Shown piece by piece: positions 42,695-53,910 of a DNA stretch of 64,000 bases. The notes below the pieces were generated by a model. That model was not told the DNA's origin, did no database searches, and saw only the letters and a program-made list of their open reading frames with translations. Source of the DNA: Tridacna crocea (lineage: Eukaryota > Mollusca > Bivalvia > Cardiida > Cardiidae); contig OX031060.1 in assembly GCA_943736015.1 (NCBI GenBank), forward strand, positions 4,670,001 to 4,734,000. Direction: 5' to 3'. The first letter of the stretch is position 1. Each line of letters starts with the position of its first letter. The position numbers and the translations under genes are program-made.

Positions 42695-43844
42695 TTACTA
42701 TCAGTTTGAAGGTTTTATCTCAGTTACACAGTAGGATAAGGGTTTAAAAAAAGTTCTTAACCAACAAATCTACCAAACTATAAATTTAAAGTTTTGTAGT
42801 CTTTGATTTTAAATGGCATCTGCAGATGGGATCTACTGTTTGATCAAAAGTTTCTCAAAAGAAGGACTTTGCGAAGAATATGAAATGGTTGTGGCAGCAG
42901 GAAAATTGCTTGTAACCAGCATTTTTCCTCAAGATTCCAAACATGTTTTCCAAAAGCCTAAGTAGTGTCCTTAAATATCTGGACTGTCACATGAACGGTT
43001 AAATTGCATGAGAATTATTCGATAAAAATATAAGAAATATAATCATATACAAGCATACTATTGATTTAAAGCTACGGCGTAATCTACATAATTATGTGTA
43101 AATATGATTTTCCTTGATTCATGATATGACGAAAAAAATGGATAAATAGTCATTTTTCTCAATTAGATACAGTTTATTTACGATATCGAATTATATCCTT
43201 TACCAATCGACCCAATAAATGAAGCCTATAGACCCGTAATGCAAAACTATCGCAGTTGAGGTTTTTAAAAAAAAATTTGGTCTAGGGGAGAAAACTCGTA
43301 CTGCCTAAGAGTAAGAGAAAACCAAGAGTAATCTCCCTTATAATGATTCCCCCCACCTTTCATCATTTCTCCTAGACGCTTGACGGATCAAAGTACTAAA
43401 AACAACACTGGGGGAAATGTGAAATGCATGTACCGGTTTTAATCTGTTTTTAATGACGATTTCAATTAATTTTAACAAGAGAGTTTCATTGACTTTGATT
43501 TCGATACAATAACGCTAGAATCTAATTTTTAAGAAAGAACATTTCCTGCTTTATTTCTTGAAATTCGAATGGAATCATCGAGAAAGTTTTGAATCCTGGA
43601 AAATCGCCATTTGCAAAGTTATGACATTTGCGGACGGCATTCAGTATCATACTCCATAGAATGTACGACCTGATTCTCTGTTTACATAGTCCGCTTGTTT
43701 TGTTGAACCTATGTAGTGTTAAAATCTCTACAAGATACATTTAATGGACTGTAGAGTCTATATATTTAAACCGTCGAAAGAGGTCCACATGTAGGCGCGA
43801 AAAAACTTCAAAGCGCCATATACAATAATAGTTGTCTTTGCAAC

Positions 43845-43908
43845 CAGTGTAGATTAAGATCAGACTGCACAGAACGTTCAGTCTGGTCTTGATCTACACT
43901 GGCCGCTT
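43845..43908. repeat. Family B-like core, first duplicon
   Basis: CCAGTGTAGATTAAGATCAG paired with its complement. Its counterpart is at 52229-52293, with matching flanks (CTTCAAAGYGCCATATACA upstream). Confidence 0.65.
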
Positions 43909-44519
43909 TGCTTAGACATTCTTCACAAAAGCAGCCTTGATAATGTAACTTTTTGGGAGAAGATTCTAGACTGAACATTTCTGTTGGGTTTATTTGACGC
44001 CCTAGATAGTTGTCAGTATAGGGGACAGCTTTAGGGCTCAATTTTGAATCTACCTCATATATTTCCACAAACCAGAAGTTTTGTTTTGAACTAGTTTATA
44101 AGATAACGTTTCAATATTAAGCGGTATCTGTCGACATTGTCCGTAAATGAAAACATATTTTTGTTGGTAAGTGTGCTCACAATTTATCATTGTGATACCA
44201 TATACTCTCTAATTTGATTTATTAATATCTGTTACCTCAGAGATATGTTACCAAATGATGCATTGTTATTCTAGTGAAATCTTACCTTAATTCCAAATTC
44301 GAATATTGGCGTTATAAATTGTCATAAAATAAAAGGGAGACTACCTACCGCCTGTTTTGACAAATAATATGTCTTACTGAATTATTTTCTGTCGGGTGGC
44401 ATGTCGTTTTTAGAATAATTAAAATTAACAATTTTACCATACGAACTGATTCAAAGTCGTTACAGCTACATGAAAAATTATCGCTTGTCAACCGATTGTC
44501 TCTACAGACGTTACCGTGT

Positions 44520-44558
44520 TTATTCGTCCTCGGTTTTACGCTTGCTCTTTGCTGGCAT
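44520..44558 (-). CDS. Conserved micro-ORF in duplicon 1 (low confidence)
   Basis: MPAKSKRKTEDE followed by a stop. The duplicate copy at 52919-52957 reads MPAKSKHNTEDE, ten of twelve identical. The surroundings (AAGGTGCACAGGCAT, TGCCAGCAAAGAGC) are also well kept between duplicons, so conservation of the peptide alone is not proven. It might be the start of a spliced gene or a transcribed leader. Confidence 0.2.
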   Translation of the reverse strand: MPAKSKRKTEDE

Positions 44559-45264
44559 TTTTTGTAAGGTGCACAGGCATATAAGGACCACAGGCATGAG
44601 GAGGAGGTTCCATGTCCCGCCTACTGCTTCTACCATTCAGGTACTGTAGCCGCAGTCATTTAGCACTACCGGAAAAAGCCAAAGCGAGGCTTTGGGTGGA
44701 GCCTGTCTCTTGTAGACCGACATGTATCTTCAAAGGTAACGACGTGAAGCAGTCAGAAATAAGCCCTTTCCTCTTCAATAAGGGAAGCAACTCTGACATT
44801 ACTGATAACAAAATTTTGTACGAGTTGTCTCCCATCGACCATTGGTAGTTCAGCATTCTATCGCAATGGCCTTAAATTGTGAAAGAAAATCAGTTTAGAA
44901 CAAAACACCAAGCACAAGCGCAGGTAAAATGGAATAAATAAGCGAAGGAAGGGAGCAAGAAAGTAAAGAAAACAATGGACAAAAAATACATGATAATGTT
45001 TTAACAAATATCAGTTGAAACGACATGGAGGAACCGGAAATAGACAAACACAAGGAGGTGAGATAGTTTTCCTCGATTTCTTGTGATTTGACGGGTGCTT
45101 CTTGTTGTTAGTCGTACATTTCATAATCTAACATAAAAAATCGCGTGTATCTTCACATATAAACCGTAAAACAATCCACAAAATACTGGAATCATTGATG
45201 AGTTTTATTTTCACAGTGTCCGGGTTGTACATATATTCGGATAAAAGTTTGGCTTTGTAGAAGA

Positions 45265-46230
45265 AGCGTAAAAGTTCTCTTTAAAGCACTTCATTTAAGT
45301 TTTGAAAAATAAGTTACACAAAAAAAGCGGAAAAGTTTGGTAAACATTTAACTATTTAGAAGATGACAAACTTTAGGCCTGCATGAAATTGGAAGCAATT
45401 TAGCAGACGACAGATCTAAAAGTTGGTCAAAAGATGACTTCTGTCCTTGATAGGATAGGAAAAATGAAATGATAGGAAAAACCAGAAAATGCTGGATAAT
45501 AGTATTTCATCCTATTTCTATAGTGGTTTCAAAAGAACATAGAGTTCTCAAGGATATATTTTGAAGCTGGGGACTGTGTTAGTCTCAATAATGAGACGCC
45601 CCGGTGGTCTTTTTCATATTTGGACGTTTACTGTACACCAGAGGCAACCAGTCTAAAAGTAAAAACGCCTTTGGGGACAGTTATCTGTAGACTGTATACC
45701 TTCAGTCCGACTCTGAAGGCTTGCTCCGATGCTATTGTTGTTATTTAGTCTCTGCTGCGGAGACCAAATAACAAAAATACCATTGGAGCAAGCATGCAAC
45801 CACTAGGCTTTGTATATACCTGTAGACTTAAGGATTTCCCAGGTGTCATTTTGTAATTGGGTCTCGGAGAGGAGAAACATTTAAAAAATGGCATCAAATC
45901 TCTTCTTTGGATCGAATGCAGGCTTTGTACATAGATCCTTTTCTTATTGACCAACAAATCTAAATCAGTTCTATAACATATCAAACCATTCTGTCAGACT
46001 GAAGAAAACATTTTGTATGTTTTGTTTTGGCCACAGGGTTCTGAAGCATTGTCAGCCCATGGATACATGTAGATGATTTCTTTATGTGTAAAATACAATG
46101 TGGTTGGAATGATGAAATTTGCCATAAAAAGGGTAGAAAAACCTTGTTGGAAAAGGAGAAAATGCCATTCATTTAGTGGTTTGAAAACAATGAATGTCTT
46201 CAAAAATGATGGCTTGTTGCGTACAAGATA
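45265..46230. other. Spacer between duplicons, left part
   Basis: Contains a decayed family A-like element (45345-45565) and a short imperfect inverted repeat around 45705-45795 (GGCTTGCTCCGATGC with its complement). Nothing coding is recognised. Confidence 0.4.
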
Positions 46231-46235
46231 CTTAA

Positions 46236-46448
46236 CCCATTACCACACAATCCCTACTTTTGACGACCCTGAGAAAGAAGCCTTTAGAAAACATTGTGGG
46301 AAAAGGAGAAAATGCTGATAATCATTACCAGCATTTTCTCCTTTTTACCCCTCACAAAACAAATTTCAAATTTTAAGTCACTTTTATCTTGTCGTCTTCA
46401 AATGCTTTCGATTTGGACAAGCCTAATACATTGTCGTATAGTAATAAG
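46236..46448. mobile_element. Family A MITE
   Basis: Forward copy with TTAA at 46232-46235 and 46449-46452. The tip contains an extra ATAATC and part of the right arm is lost. Confidence 0.84.
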
Positions 46449-46837
46449 TTAAATAGAAACATTGAAATTCTTTTATGGCTCAAAATCAAGTAAGATAATG
46501 AAAAGTAACCTGGCAAGCAATTACCTTTTTATCATCACCATTGTTTTGTTTTGTTGAAAAGCAGTATATCTATTGGGTTATTGGGTGATGCTCAGTGCTC
46601 GTAAATAATGGTTTCATAAATGTTCAAGAAAATTTGGCGGCAAGGGCCTGCCAATAAGCGTGTGAATATTTTTTACAAATCGCAAATTAAAATCTATTTG
46701 TTCTCTCTGAGTATGTACAAAGAAGTAGGTCAAATGCCAGTGCATTCAGCTACCTTCCAAAAAAAACCTCTACCTCATGGGTGTTTTTTTTACTGATACA
46801 GTGTGTGAAAGGTTTGAACATTTCTTTTTCATTTCAG

Positions 46838-47013
46838 ATTTTCAGTACAGAATTGCTTGGGGAGTTAATGGTTGTCCAATAAATTTTGCAGCACTTAAAC
46901 TTCAGGAACGTTCAATAAGAAACATGTGGAACACTGAAGAAACAGAATTCAGACGTCTACCATATTATAGAACCATTGTGAAGTCATTTATAAAGAAACA
47001 CAACCAGCTAGTG
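46838..47013 (+). CDS. Internal coding exon (unrecognised gene)
   Basis: A strong acceptor (TTCTTTTTCATTTCAG) is followed by 58 open codons and a consensus donor GTG|GTATGT. The product includes FQYRIAWGVNGCPINFAALK, then LQERSIRNMWNTEETEFRRL and PYYRTIVKSFIKKHNQLV. Composition is that of a globular alpha-helical protein and not of the surrounding repeats. Start phase is 1 and end phase is 0. It lies between the two arms of the segmental duplication and is not duplicated itself. I do not recognise the family; a captured fragment or a transposon-derived gene cannot be excluded. Confidence 0.5.
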
Positions 47014-47095
47014 GTATGTCCCTCTCATAAGAAGATAACTACCATGTGTTGAAACTCAGTATTTTGATTCTGTAACAAAAGAACAAAATGCCTAA

Positions 47096-47318
47096 CCCTT
47101 TACCAAACAATCCCTGGTTTGTATGACCCTGAGATAGAAACCTTTTGAACACATTATGGGAAAAGGAGAAAAGGCTGGTTACCAGCATTTTCTGCTTTTC
47201 CCACTATGTTTTCTACCCTGCTGGAAACATATTTCAATTTTTCAATTAGGTTTTTATTTTGTCGTCTGCAAGTGCTTTCAATTTAGACCAGTCTAAAATT
47301 TTGTCGTTTGGAATAGGG
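47096..47318. mobile_element. Family A MITE
   Basis: Forward copy 80 bp after the exon at 46838-47013; flanks CTAA (mutated) at 47092-47095 and TTAA at 47319-47322. Confidence 0.85.
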
Positions 47319-47359
47319 TTAACTCATGATAACTGAGACTACAAAATTGTCCAGGTCAA

Positions 47360-47579
47360 CCCTTTAACACAAAATGCCGACTTTTGATCCTCCTGGAAAA
47401 GAAGCCTTTTGAAGACGTGGGAAAAGGAGAAAATGCTGGTAACCACATATTTTCTCCTTTTCCCACACAGTTTTCTACCCTGTCAAGGAAAATTTGCACA
47501 ATTGTAACCACTTTGAAATTGTCGTGTGCAAATGCTTTCAATTTGGACAAAGGTTAAAATTTTTTTTTCTGGTAAAGGG
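47360..47579. mobile_element. Family A MITE
   Basis: Forward copy with TCAA at 47356-47359 and TTAA at 47580-47583; hairpin with AACCACATATTTTC at the tip. Confidence 0.82.
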
Positions 47580-47764
47580 TTAAAAGGTTTTGCATTCTGT
47601 AAATTAAATATAGCTTAAGTTATGAGATTCATGATTCAAAAAAGCAGAAAACACTGATGGAAAAGGAGGAAATGCTGGTATCTAAGGTTTTTCTCCTTTT
47701 CATTGTTCAATATTTTCAAATCTCAAAACCTGAGGCTAAATCCAAACTGTCCTCTTCAACTGCT

Positions 47765-47990
47765 TTAAGCCTATACCAAGCCATCCGGACATTTAACAAT
47801 TCTGATAAAGAAGGCTTCTGAAAATGTTGTGGGAAAAGAAGAAAATGCTGGTAACCCACATGTTCTCTTTTTCCCACAGTGTTTCCTACCCTGCTGAAAA
47901 CAAATTTCAATTTTTGAGTTTTGTTTATTTTGTTATCTGCAAATGCTTTCAGTTTGGACAAGTCTAGAATTTTGTAGTTTGGTGAAGAAT
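47765..47990. mobile_element. Diverged family A MITE
   Basis: Forward copy with hairpin at 47824-47888 (tip GCTGGTAACCCACATG) and a TTATCTGCAAATGC block; both ends are altered. A shorter hairpin remnant lies at 47645-47705. Confidence 0.65.
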
Positions 47991-48018
47991 TAAATTATGG
48001 ATGACTGACATGGATTAA

Positions 48019-48216
48019 TTCTTTACCACACAATCCCGACTTTTGACAATCCGGAGAAAGGAAAGGAGAAAATGCCGGTAACCAGCATTTTCTCCTTTTC
48101 CCTAAATGTTTTCTACCCTTTCCAAATGAAATTTCAGTTTTTGAGTCATGCTTTTTACGTTGTCTGCAAATGCTTTCAAGTTGGACTAGTCCAAAATTTT
48201 GTCATCTGGTAAAGAG
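48019..48216. mobile_element. Family A MITE
   Basis: Forward copy with TTAA at 48015-48018 and 48217-48220. A deletion removes the outer left arm, so only the inner part of the palindrome remains. Confidence 0.83.
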
Positions 48217-48699
48217 TTAAGATATATTGCAAATTAACAATTTGTGGCTAAAGGAATATTTGAGTAGGGAAAGGGCAAATAATGACTGAAAGGAAAACAG
48301 GAAAAGTATAAGAGTAGGTATTCACTGAGGTTAATACCAGTAGTCTCTTTTAGCTCTTTACAATGAAAAAAAAATAAAGGATGGTCAAAACTGAAAGCAT
48401 TTGCAGAAGACGAATCACATGGTGCACAGAGTAGAAAAGTTTTCTTTGAAAGGATAGAAAACATTGTGGGAAAATGAGAGAATGCTGCCTTTTAGACCAG
48501 TACATATTGAAATCATTTGCAGACAACAAATTAAATGTCAACCAGATGTTGAGATATGTCTTGGAATGGACAGAAAAGATTGTGAGAAAAGCAGAAAATG
48601 CTAATTACCAGCGTTTCTCTCCCTTTTCCTCATTATTTTCTAAAGCCTTCATCCTCAGGGTTAATAAAACAGGATTATGTGGTAAAAGTTTAATACCAG

Positions 48700-49035
48700 C
48701 TGGTACAATTGATTGTTTTGATTGTATGGTTACTAGAGCTACTTTCAGTATTATTTCAGTTATGTTACAGTGGCCAGTTCACCTATTCATGCTTTCCTGG
48801 AGTTTCTTTTATCAGTATTCCAAACAGTTTTCTTTTCCAAACCACTGGCTGCTTTCCCACATAACCATTGCCAGGACAATAGCCAGTGTTGGGAGAATGA
48901 TGATTCCTGTGGCAATGACTATCAGCAATCCCCTAAAAGAAATTGATTGAGCCAGGGATCGAGCCCACGACCTTTTGTTCCCAAGTCCTGCGTGCTACTG
49001 AATGAGCTACCAGGGCATGGCTTCCCTTAGGTATA
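48700..49035 (-). mobile_element. tRNA-derived SINE (S2), second duplicon
   Basis: Counterpart of 39300-39680, with B box GTGGGCTCGATCC closer to consensus and no local repeat in the body, so the first-duplicon copy gained the extra sequence. Confidence 0.77.
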
Positions 49036-49244
49036 AAGCTTTTGAAAAGATTATGGGAAAAGAGGAAAATGTAGATGACCTACATGTTGTTTTTCCCCAA
49101 GTTTTTTTTTTTTAACAACTCAAAACAGTAACCATCCCTTGACCTATATTTGTCAGTTGCAAATGCTTTCAGTATTGTTTGTTAAAGTATTAGCTTCAGG
49201 TACAGGAAATAGTGAGAATGTAAACACTGATTCAAATTTTTTAA

Positions 49245-49465
49245 ACTTTACCAAACTACATAATTTTAGACTTGTCCAAAATGAAAGCTTTTGCAGACAA
49301 GAAAATAAATGTAACTCAAAAATTGAAATTTGTTTCCAGCAGGGTAGCAAACATTGTGGGAAAAGGAGAAAATACTGGTTATCAGCATTTTCTCCTTTTC
49401 TTATAACATTTTAAAACTGCTTCTTTCACAGGTTGTTAAAAGTTGGGATTTTGTGGTAAAGGTTT
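49245..49465. mobile_element. Family A MITE in the second duplicon only
   Basis: Inverted copy with hairpin at 49350-49412. The corresponding place in the first duplicon (near 39850) lacks it, so it inserted after the duplication or was lost there. Confidence 0.72.
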
Positions 49466-49517
49466 AAACAGGAATATGAATTAACTGACTTCACTTTGTT
49501 TTAATGATAATTCTTAA

Positions 49518-49735
49518 CCCTTTATTGTACAATCCCTGGTTTTTATGACCCTGAGGGAGAAGCCTTTTGCAAACATTGTGGGAAAAGGAGAAAATGCTGA
49601 TAACCAGCATTTTCTCGTTTTCCCACAATGTTTTCTACCCTGCTGGAAACAAATTTCAAATTTCCAGTTACAGTTATATTGTCGTCTGCAAGTGCTTTCA
49701 ATTTGGACCAGTCTAAAATTCTGTTATTGGTAAAG
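49518..49735. mobile_element. Family A MITE, partner of the copy at 39890
   Basis: Forward copy with TTAA at 49514-49517 and a mutated right flank (GAGTAATTA). It is the second-duplicon counterpart of 39890-40107. Confidence 0.83.
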
Positions 49736-49867
49736 AGTAATTACACCCAGAGAACTGAATATTTTTGTAAAGTACATGTATATATATATGTATATGAACA
49801 GAACTGCATTGTTAAATAAATAAGGTTCGTTTTATGAATTTCTATCTTTTTATCTTGTCATTCCTTT

Positions 49868-50238
49868 TAACCCATTCCACACAATCCTGAGTTTTAACAA
49901 CCCCAAGTAGAGAAGGCTTTTGAAAACACTGTAGTCTTTCTAAAACATTGTAGGAAAAGAAAAAAAATGTTGGTAACCAGACAGGATGCCTTTGAAGAAA
50001 AAGAAGGCTTTTTAACCCTTTACCACTCAATAACGACTTTTAACACCCCGTGAGGAAGAAGCCTTTTGAAAGCACTGTGGGAAAAGGAGAAAATGCTGGT
50101 AACCAGCGTTTTCTCTTTTTCCCACAGTGTTTTCTACCCTATCAGGATCAAATTTCATTATTTGAGTCGCATTTAAATTGTTGTCTGCAAATACTTTCAA
50201 GTTGGGCAAGGTCAAAACTGTGCCGTCTGGTAAAGAGT
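49868..50238. mobile_element. Compound family A elements, second duplicon
   Basis: Counterpart of 40255-40577. The complete unit (about 50020-50238) keeps paired arm changes (CACTGTGGG and CCCACAGTG). Further half-hairpins at 50255-50440 carry three GAAAACATTGTGGGG/AAAGAAGAAAATGC-like half-arms in a row. Confidence 0.66.
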
Positions 50239-50432
50239 TGAAATATTGTAGGTTTTTGAAAACATTGTGGGGAAAAGAAGAAAATGCTGGTGACCAGAAG
50301 AGAAGTCTTTCAGATAAAGAGATGGCTTTTGAAAACATTGTTGGAAAAGAAGAAAACGCTTGTGACCAGAAAAGGAGAATTCTTCTGAGAAATCGACAGC
50401 TTTTGAAAACATTGTGGGAAAAGATGAAAATG

Positions 50433-50700
50433 CTCTGTAGCTCAGCTGGTAACAACATTTGAGCAAGCATGGTGCTGGTACAAAATTCTAGCTTGCCAAT
50501 TTCTCTCAGAGAATTTATGATAGTCATTGCAACAGGATACATTCCTATCTTGCTTCTGAATAACCTGTGTATGATGCCCTAGATGGTTATGTGGGAAAGC
50601 AGCCGATGACTTAGGAACACCATAGTGAGAAGTGCTGGAAAAGAAATGCTGGGAGAGCATGTATAGGTGAAGAGGTTGCAGCTGTGATATCACTGAAAAT
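50433..50700 (+). mobile_element. S2-type SINE, second duplicon
   Basis: Head CTGTAGCTCAGCTGGTAAC has a better A box than the partner at 40692. The head joins directly to a family A half-hairpin (GGGAAAAGATGAAAATGC). Confidence 0.68.
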
Positions 50701-50716
50701 ATTTGAATAGTATCAA

Positions 50717-50924
50717 CTCTTAGGCTGTTAAGTGCAACTCAAGGACCTTTTGCAGACAGTGTTGATCAAGATCAGATTGCACAGAACAAATAGTCTGATC
50801 TTTGATCTACACTGTCCTATAAGAGCATATCTAATCCTGAAAAAAAAATACCTTTGAAATAGCCAAATTTTGGTTTTTACTATCAGTTTGAATTTTTCAT
50901 CTCAGTTACTTAGTAGGATAAGGG
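50717..50924. mobile_element. Family B MITE, second duplicon (empty-site reference)
   Basis: Flanks are mutated (TCAA 50713-50716, TTGA 50925-50928). It lacks the two inserts present in its partner at 41200-42735: the GCTGTTAAGTGC site is unbroken and the GGTTTTTACTATC site is unbroken. It serves as the reference for both insertions. Confidence 0.85.
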
Positions 50925-51982
50925 TTGAATTTTAAACAAACAAATCGACTAGCCTGTAAAAGTTCTGTACTATAGTATTAATAACATTTACAGATAGTGT
51001 TTGATCAAAAGTTTCTCAAAAGAAGGACTTTGCGAAGGATATGAAATTATTGTGGCAAAAGGAAAATAGCATGCAACCAGAAGTTTTCCTCAAGGTTCTC
51101 ATTATGTTTTCCAAAAGCCTAAACAGTGTCCCTAAGTATCGGGACTGTCTTGTAAAGGGTTAAATTGCACGATAATTATTTGATTAAAATGTACAAGAAA
51201 GAGTCATATACAAGCATACTGTTTGACAAAATTTTTCATTGATTTAAATAAGCTACGGTGTAGTCTACATAATTATGTGTAAATATGCTTTTCCTTGATT
51301 CATATATGACGAAAAAAGTAGATAAATAGCCATTTTTCTCAATTAGATACAGTCTAATTACAATATCGAATTATATATTTTATCAATCAACCCAATAAAT
51401 GATGCCCATAGACTCGTATTGCAAAACTATCGCAGCTGGGATTTTTTTTTTTTTTAAATATGGTCTAAGGGAGAAAACTCGTTCTGTCTAAGAGTAAGAG
51501 TAAAGCAAGAGTAGTCTCCCTTATAATGATCCGCCTTTCATCATTTCTCCTAGACGCTTGATGGATCAAAGTACTAAACACTAGGAAAAAGGTGACGTGC
51601 ATGTAACGTTTTTAATCTGTTTTTGATGAATATTTCAATTAATTTTAACAAAAAAGTGTCATTGATATTGATTTTAATACAAAACACTAGAATCTAAGTT
51701 TTAAATAAGATTATTTCCTGCTTTTCTACTTGAAATCCGAATGGAATCACCGTGAAAGTTTTTAATCTTTGAAAATCGCCATTTGCAAAGGTATGAGGTT
51801 TGCGGACGGCATAATTTAAAATGACCCTTCACAGAATGTACGATCTGATTCCGAGTCTACACAGTTTACTTGTTTCGTAAACCTTTCAGTGCAAACTAAA
51901 TAGATTCAAATTCCAGCGGACGGCTATAAATACGATCTGTTGAAACTCAAAAAGATTTTGTTTGTATAGTCTTGACTACACC

Positions 51983-52090
51983 AGCGGATGACATAGATCA
52001 AAGATCAGACTGCACGTTCTGTGCAGTCTGATCTTGATTTATGCCGTCCGCAAAAGTCTCTGCTTTCGCCTATGGCACCGAAAGGGTTAA
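51983..52090. repeat. Family B-like element, second duplicon
   Basis: Inverted core (GACATAGATCAAAGATCAG with its partner) followed by TTTCGCCTATGGCACCGAAAGGG. No partner is seen in the first duplicon near 43740, so presence differs between duplicons. Confidence 0.55.
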
Positions 52091-52918
52091 GCCTATTTGG
52101 ATAGAGTTAAAATCTTTATCAGATAGATATATAGATCTAGTTCAAATCGTCGACAGAGGTTCGATGTCTTAAGGCGTGTAAAAACAAAAACTTCAAAGTG
52201 CCATATACAGTAAGAGTTGCCTTTACAGTCTGTGTAGATCATGATCAGACTGCACAGAACGTGCAGTCTGATCTTTGATCTACACTGTCTACTTTCCTCA
52301 GACTTTCTGTACAATTTTATGCAACTTAAAAACCTTCATTGTTCGGAATTTTTTTTTTAGACTGAAGTTATCTCTTGTTTATTTGGCGCTCTATGGGTTT
52401 GTAACGGGAACAGTTAGATATTCATTGGGATTTATTTTAACTAGACATCATCTTCCTACATTAAGCCAATTTATGTTTTGAAGTTGAGCAATAAAATGAC
52501 CTTCCATATTTAGCGATATATGTCGATATCGTCATTGAATGAAAACATAGTTTTGTTTGTAAGTTTGCGTTAAGTTATCGTAGTGGTTATCATTAACTCA
52601 TTAATTTCATGTACTGAACATTTATTACGTCAATGATATCTGTTACAAAATATTGCATTTTTATTGTAGCGCGATCTTACAATGAATTCCTAATTCAAAT
52701 ATTGGCGGTTATAATTAACATGAAATAAACGGGAGACTACCTGCCGCCTGTTAAGAAAAAAAATAAGTTTGACCGTTTTTTTTTTTTTGTCTGGTGGCAT
52801 GTCTTGTTTAGAACGGTTAAAATTAAGAAGTTGACCACATGAACTGGTTGATATCCGTTACACCTAGATGAAAATTTATCGTTTGTCCAACGGATAGTCT
52901 CTACAGACTTTACCGTGT

Positions 52919-52957
52919 TTATTCGTCCTCGGTGTTATGCTTGCTCTTGGCTGGCAT
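52919..52957 (-). CDS. Conserved micro-ORF in duplicon 2 (low confidence)
   Basis: MPAKSKHNTEDE and stop, partner of 44520-44558. In this copy an open frame extends upstream to about 53137 in the same phase, which the first copy lacks. Confidence 0.2.
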   Translation of the reverse strand: MPAKSKHNTEDE

Positions 52958-53910
52958 TTTTTGTAAGGTGCACAGGCATTTAAGGACCAGAGACAGGAAG
53001 AGGAGGTTCCATGTCCCGCCCACTGCACGTACTAGGCACATACTATAGCCGCAGTAATTTAGCACCTCCGGAAGTAGCCAAAGCGAGGTTTTGGGCGGAG
53101 TCTTTGTTTTGTAGGCGTACCATTCAATGGTATGCACGTACTCACAACGCGAAGCAGTCAGAAATAAGCCTTTGCCTCTCCAATAAGGGAGGCAACTGTA
53201 GCATTACTAATTACAAAATTTTGTGTACGAGTTGTTTCCCTTTGACCATTAGTCGTTCATCATTCTCTTTGCAAGACCCATACATTTTGATTGAATATCA
53301 GCCCGGAATAAAAAGCAAAGCAAAAGCGCAGATAAAATGGACGGAAATAAGCGATAGTATCAATAAATTAAACAAACTGAGGAGAAAAAGCAGTGTAAAT
53401 TGGTGTTACAAACAAAAATTGATGCGAAAGGAACAAACCGGAAATAGCAAATAACCTTGGTAGAGAAGATATGACACTACTTCCATGATTTCTTTACGAT
53501 TCTACGGGTGCCGATGGTTGTTAGTCGCATGTTTCTTTTTTTAAAGTAAACACTTGTATATCTTTGCATATGAACCATATCAAACTCAAAGGCAATAAAA
53601 CAGTAAACATGAACGAGATTCATTTGTTCAGTATCCGGATTGTAGATATATTCGGATAAAAGTTTGAATTGTGAGAAAAATTTGAAATTTATTAAATACA
53701 ACACTTTACGCTAGTTGAAAACAAAATAAAGAAAATAGCAGGCCAAATAGCATAATTGAGAGAGGTTAGTATAAATACAGTTGTAAAAACTTGTTTCTAT
53801 CGCATGGCAGTCATTTGAACACCCGGTAATTTCGACACTTGGTCATTTCGACACATTTTGGTCATTTCAATCCCCGGTGGAAAAATGTTTGCAGTTAGAA
53901 TAAAGTCAAC

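Larger units (their letters stand above)
41200..42735. mobile_element. Family B MITE carrying two nested insertions
   Basis: Partner of 50717-50924. It starts CTCTTAGGCTG after TTAA 41196-41199, is interrupted by a family D element (41215-41359) and by a Helitron-like element (41506-42694), then resumes ACTATCAGTTTGAAGG and ends GTAGGATAAGGG. The Helitron in turn contains a family A copy. Confidence 0.83.
39130..45260. repeat. Segmental duplication, first copy
   Basis: Collinear with 48535-53665. Shared landmarks in order: variant hairpin, S2 SINE, family A pair, S2-type SINE, family B MITE, TCAAAAGTTTCTCAAAAGAAGG, TCCTAGACGCTTGA, family B-like core, GCATGTCG/GCATGTCT block, and AAGGTGCACAGGCAT. 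This copy also contains two family D MITEs and the Helitron-like element. Confidence 0.88.
48535..53665. repeat. Segmental duplication, second copy
   Basis: Direct-orientation partner of 39130-45260. It lacks the D and Helitron insertions and has its own family A copy at 49245 and family B-like element at 51983. Homology ends near ATATTCGGATAAAAGTTTG (53648; first copy 45234). Confidence 0.88.

Noticed and set aside
50027-50542. Longest open frame in the window (171 codons, - strand)
   Set aside because: It runs through consecutive family A hairpins and a SINE head; the recurring SFPTMFSK and GYQHFLLFPQCFQ peptides are the translated palindrome, found with many copies.
53011-53454. 147-codon frame on the + strand
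   Set aside because: The duplicate at 44612-44848 is interrupted and differs at many codon positions without preserving protein similarity; no splice or family evidence.
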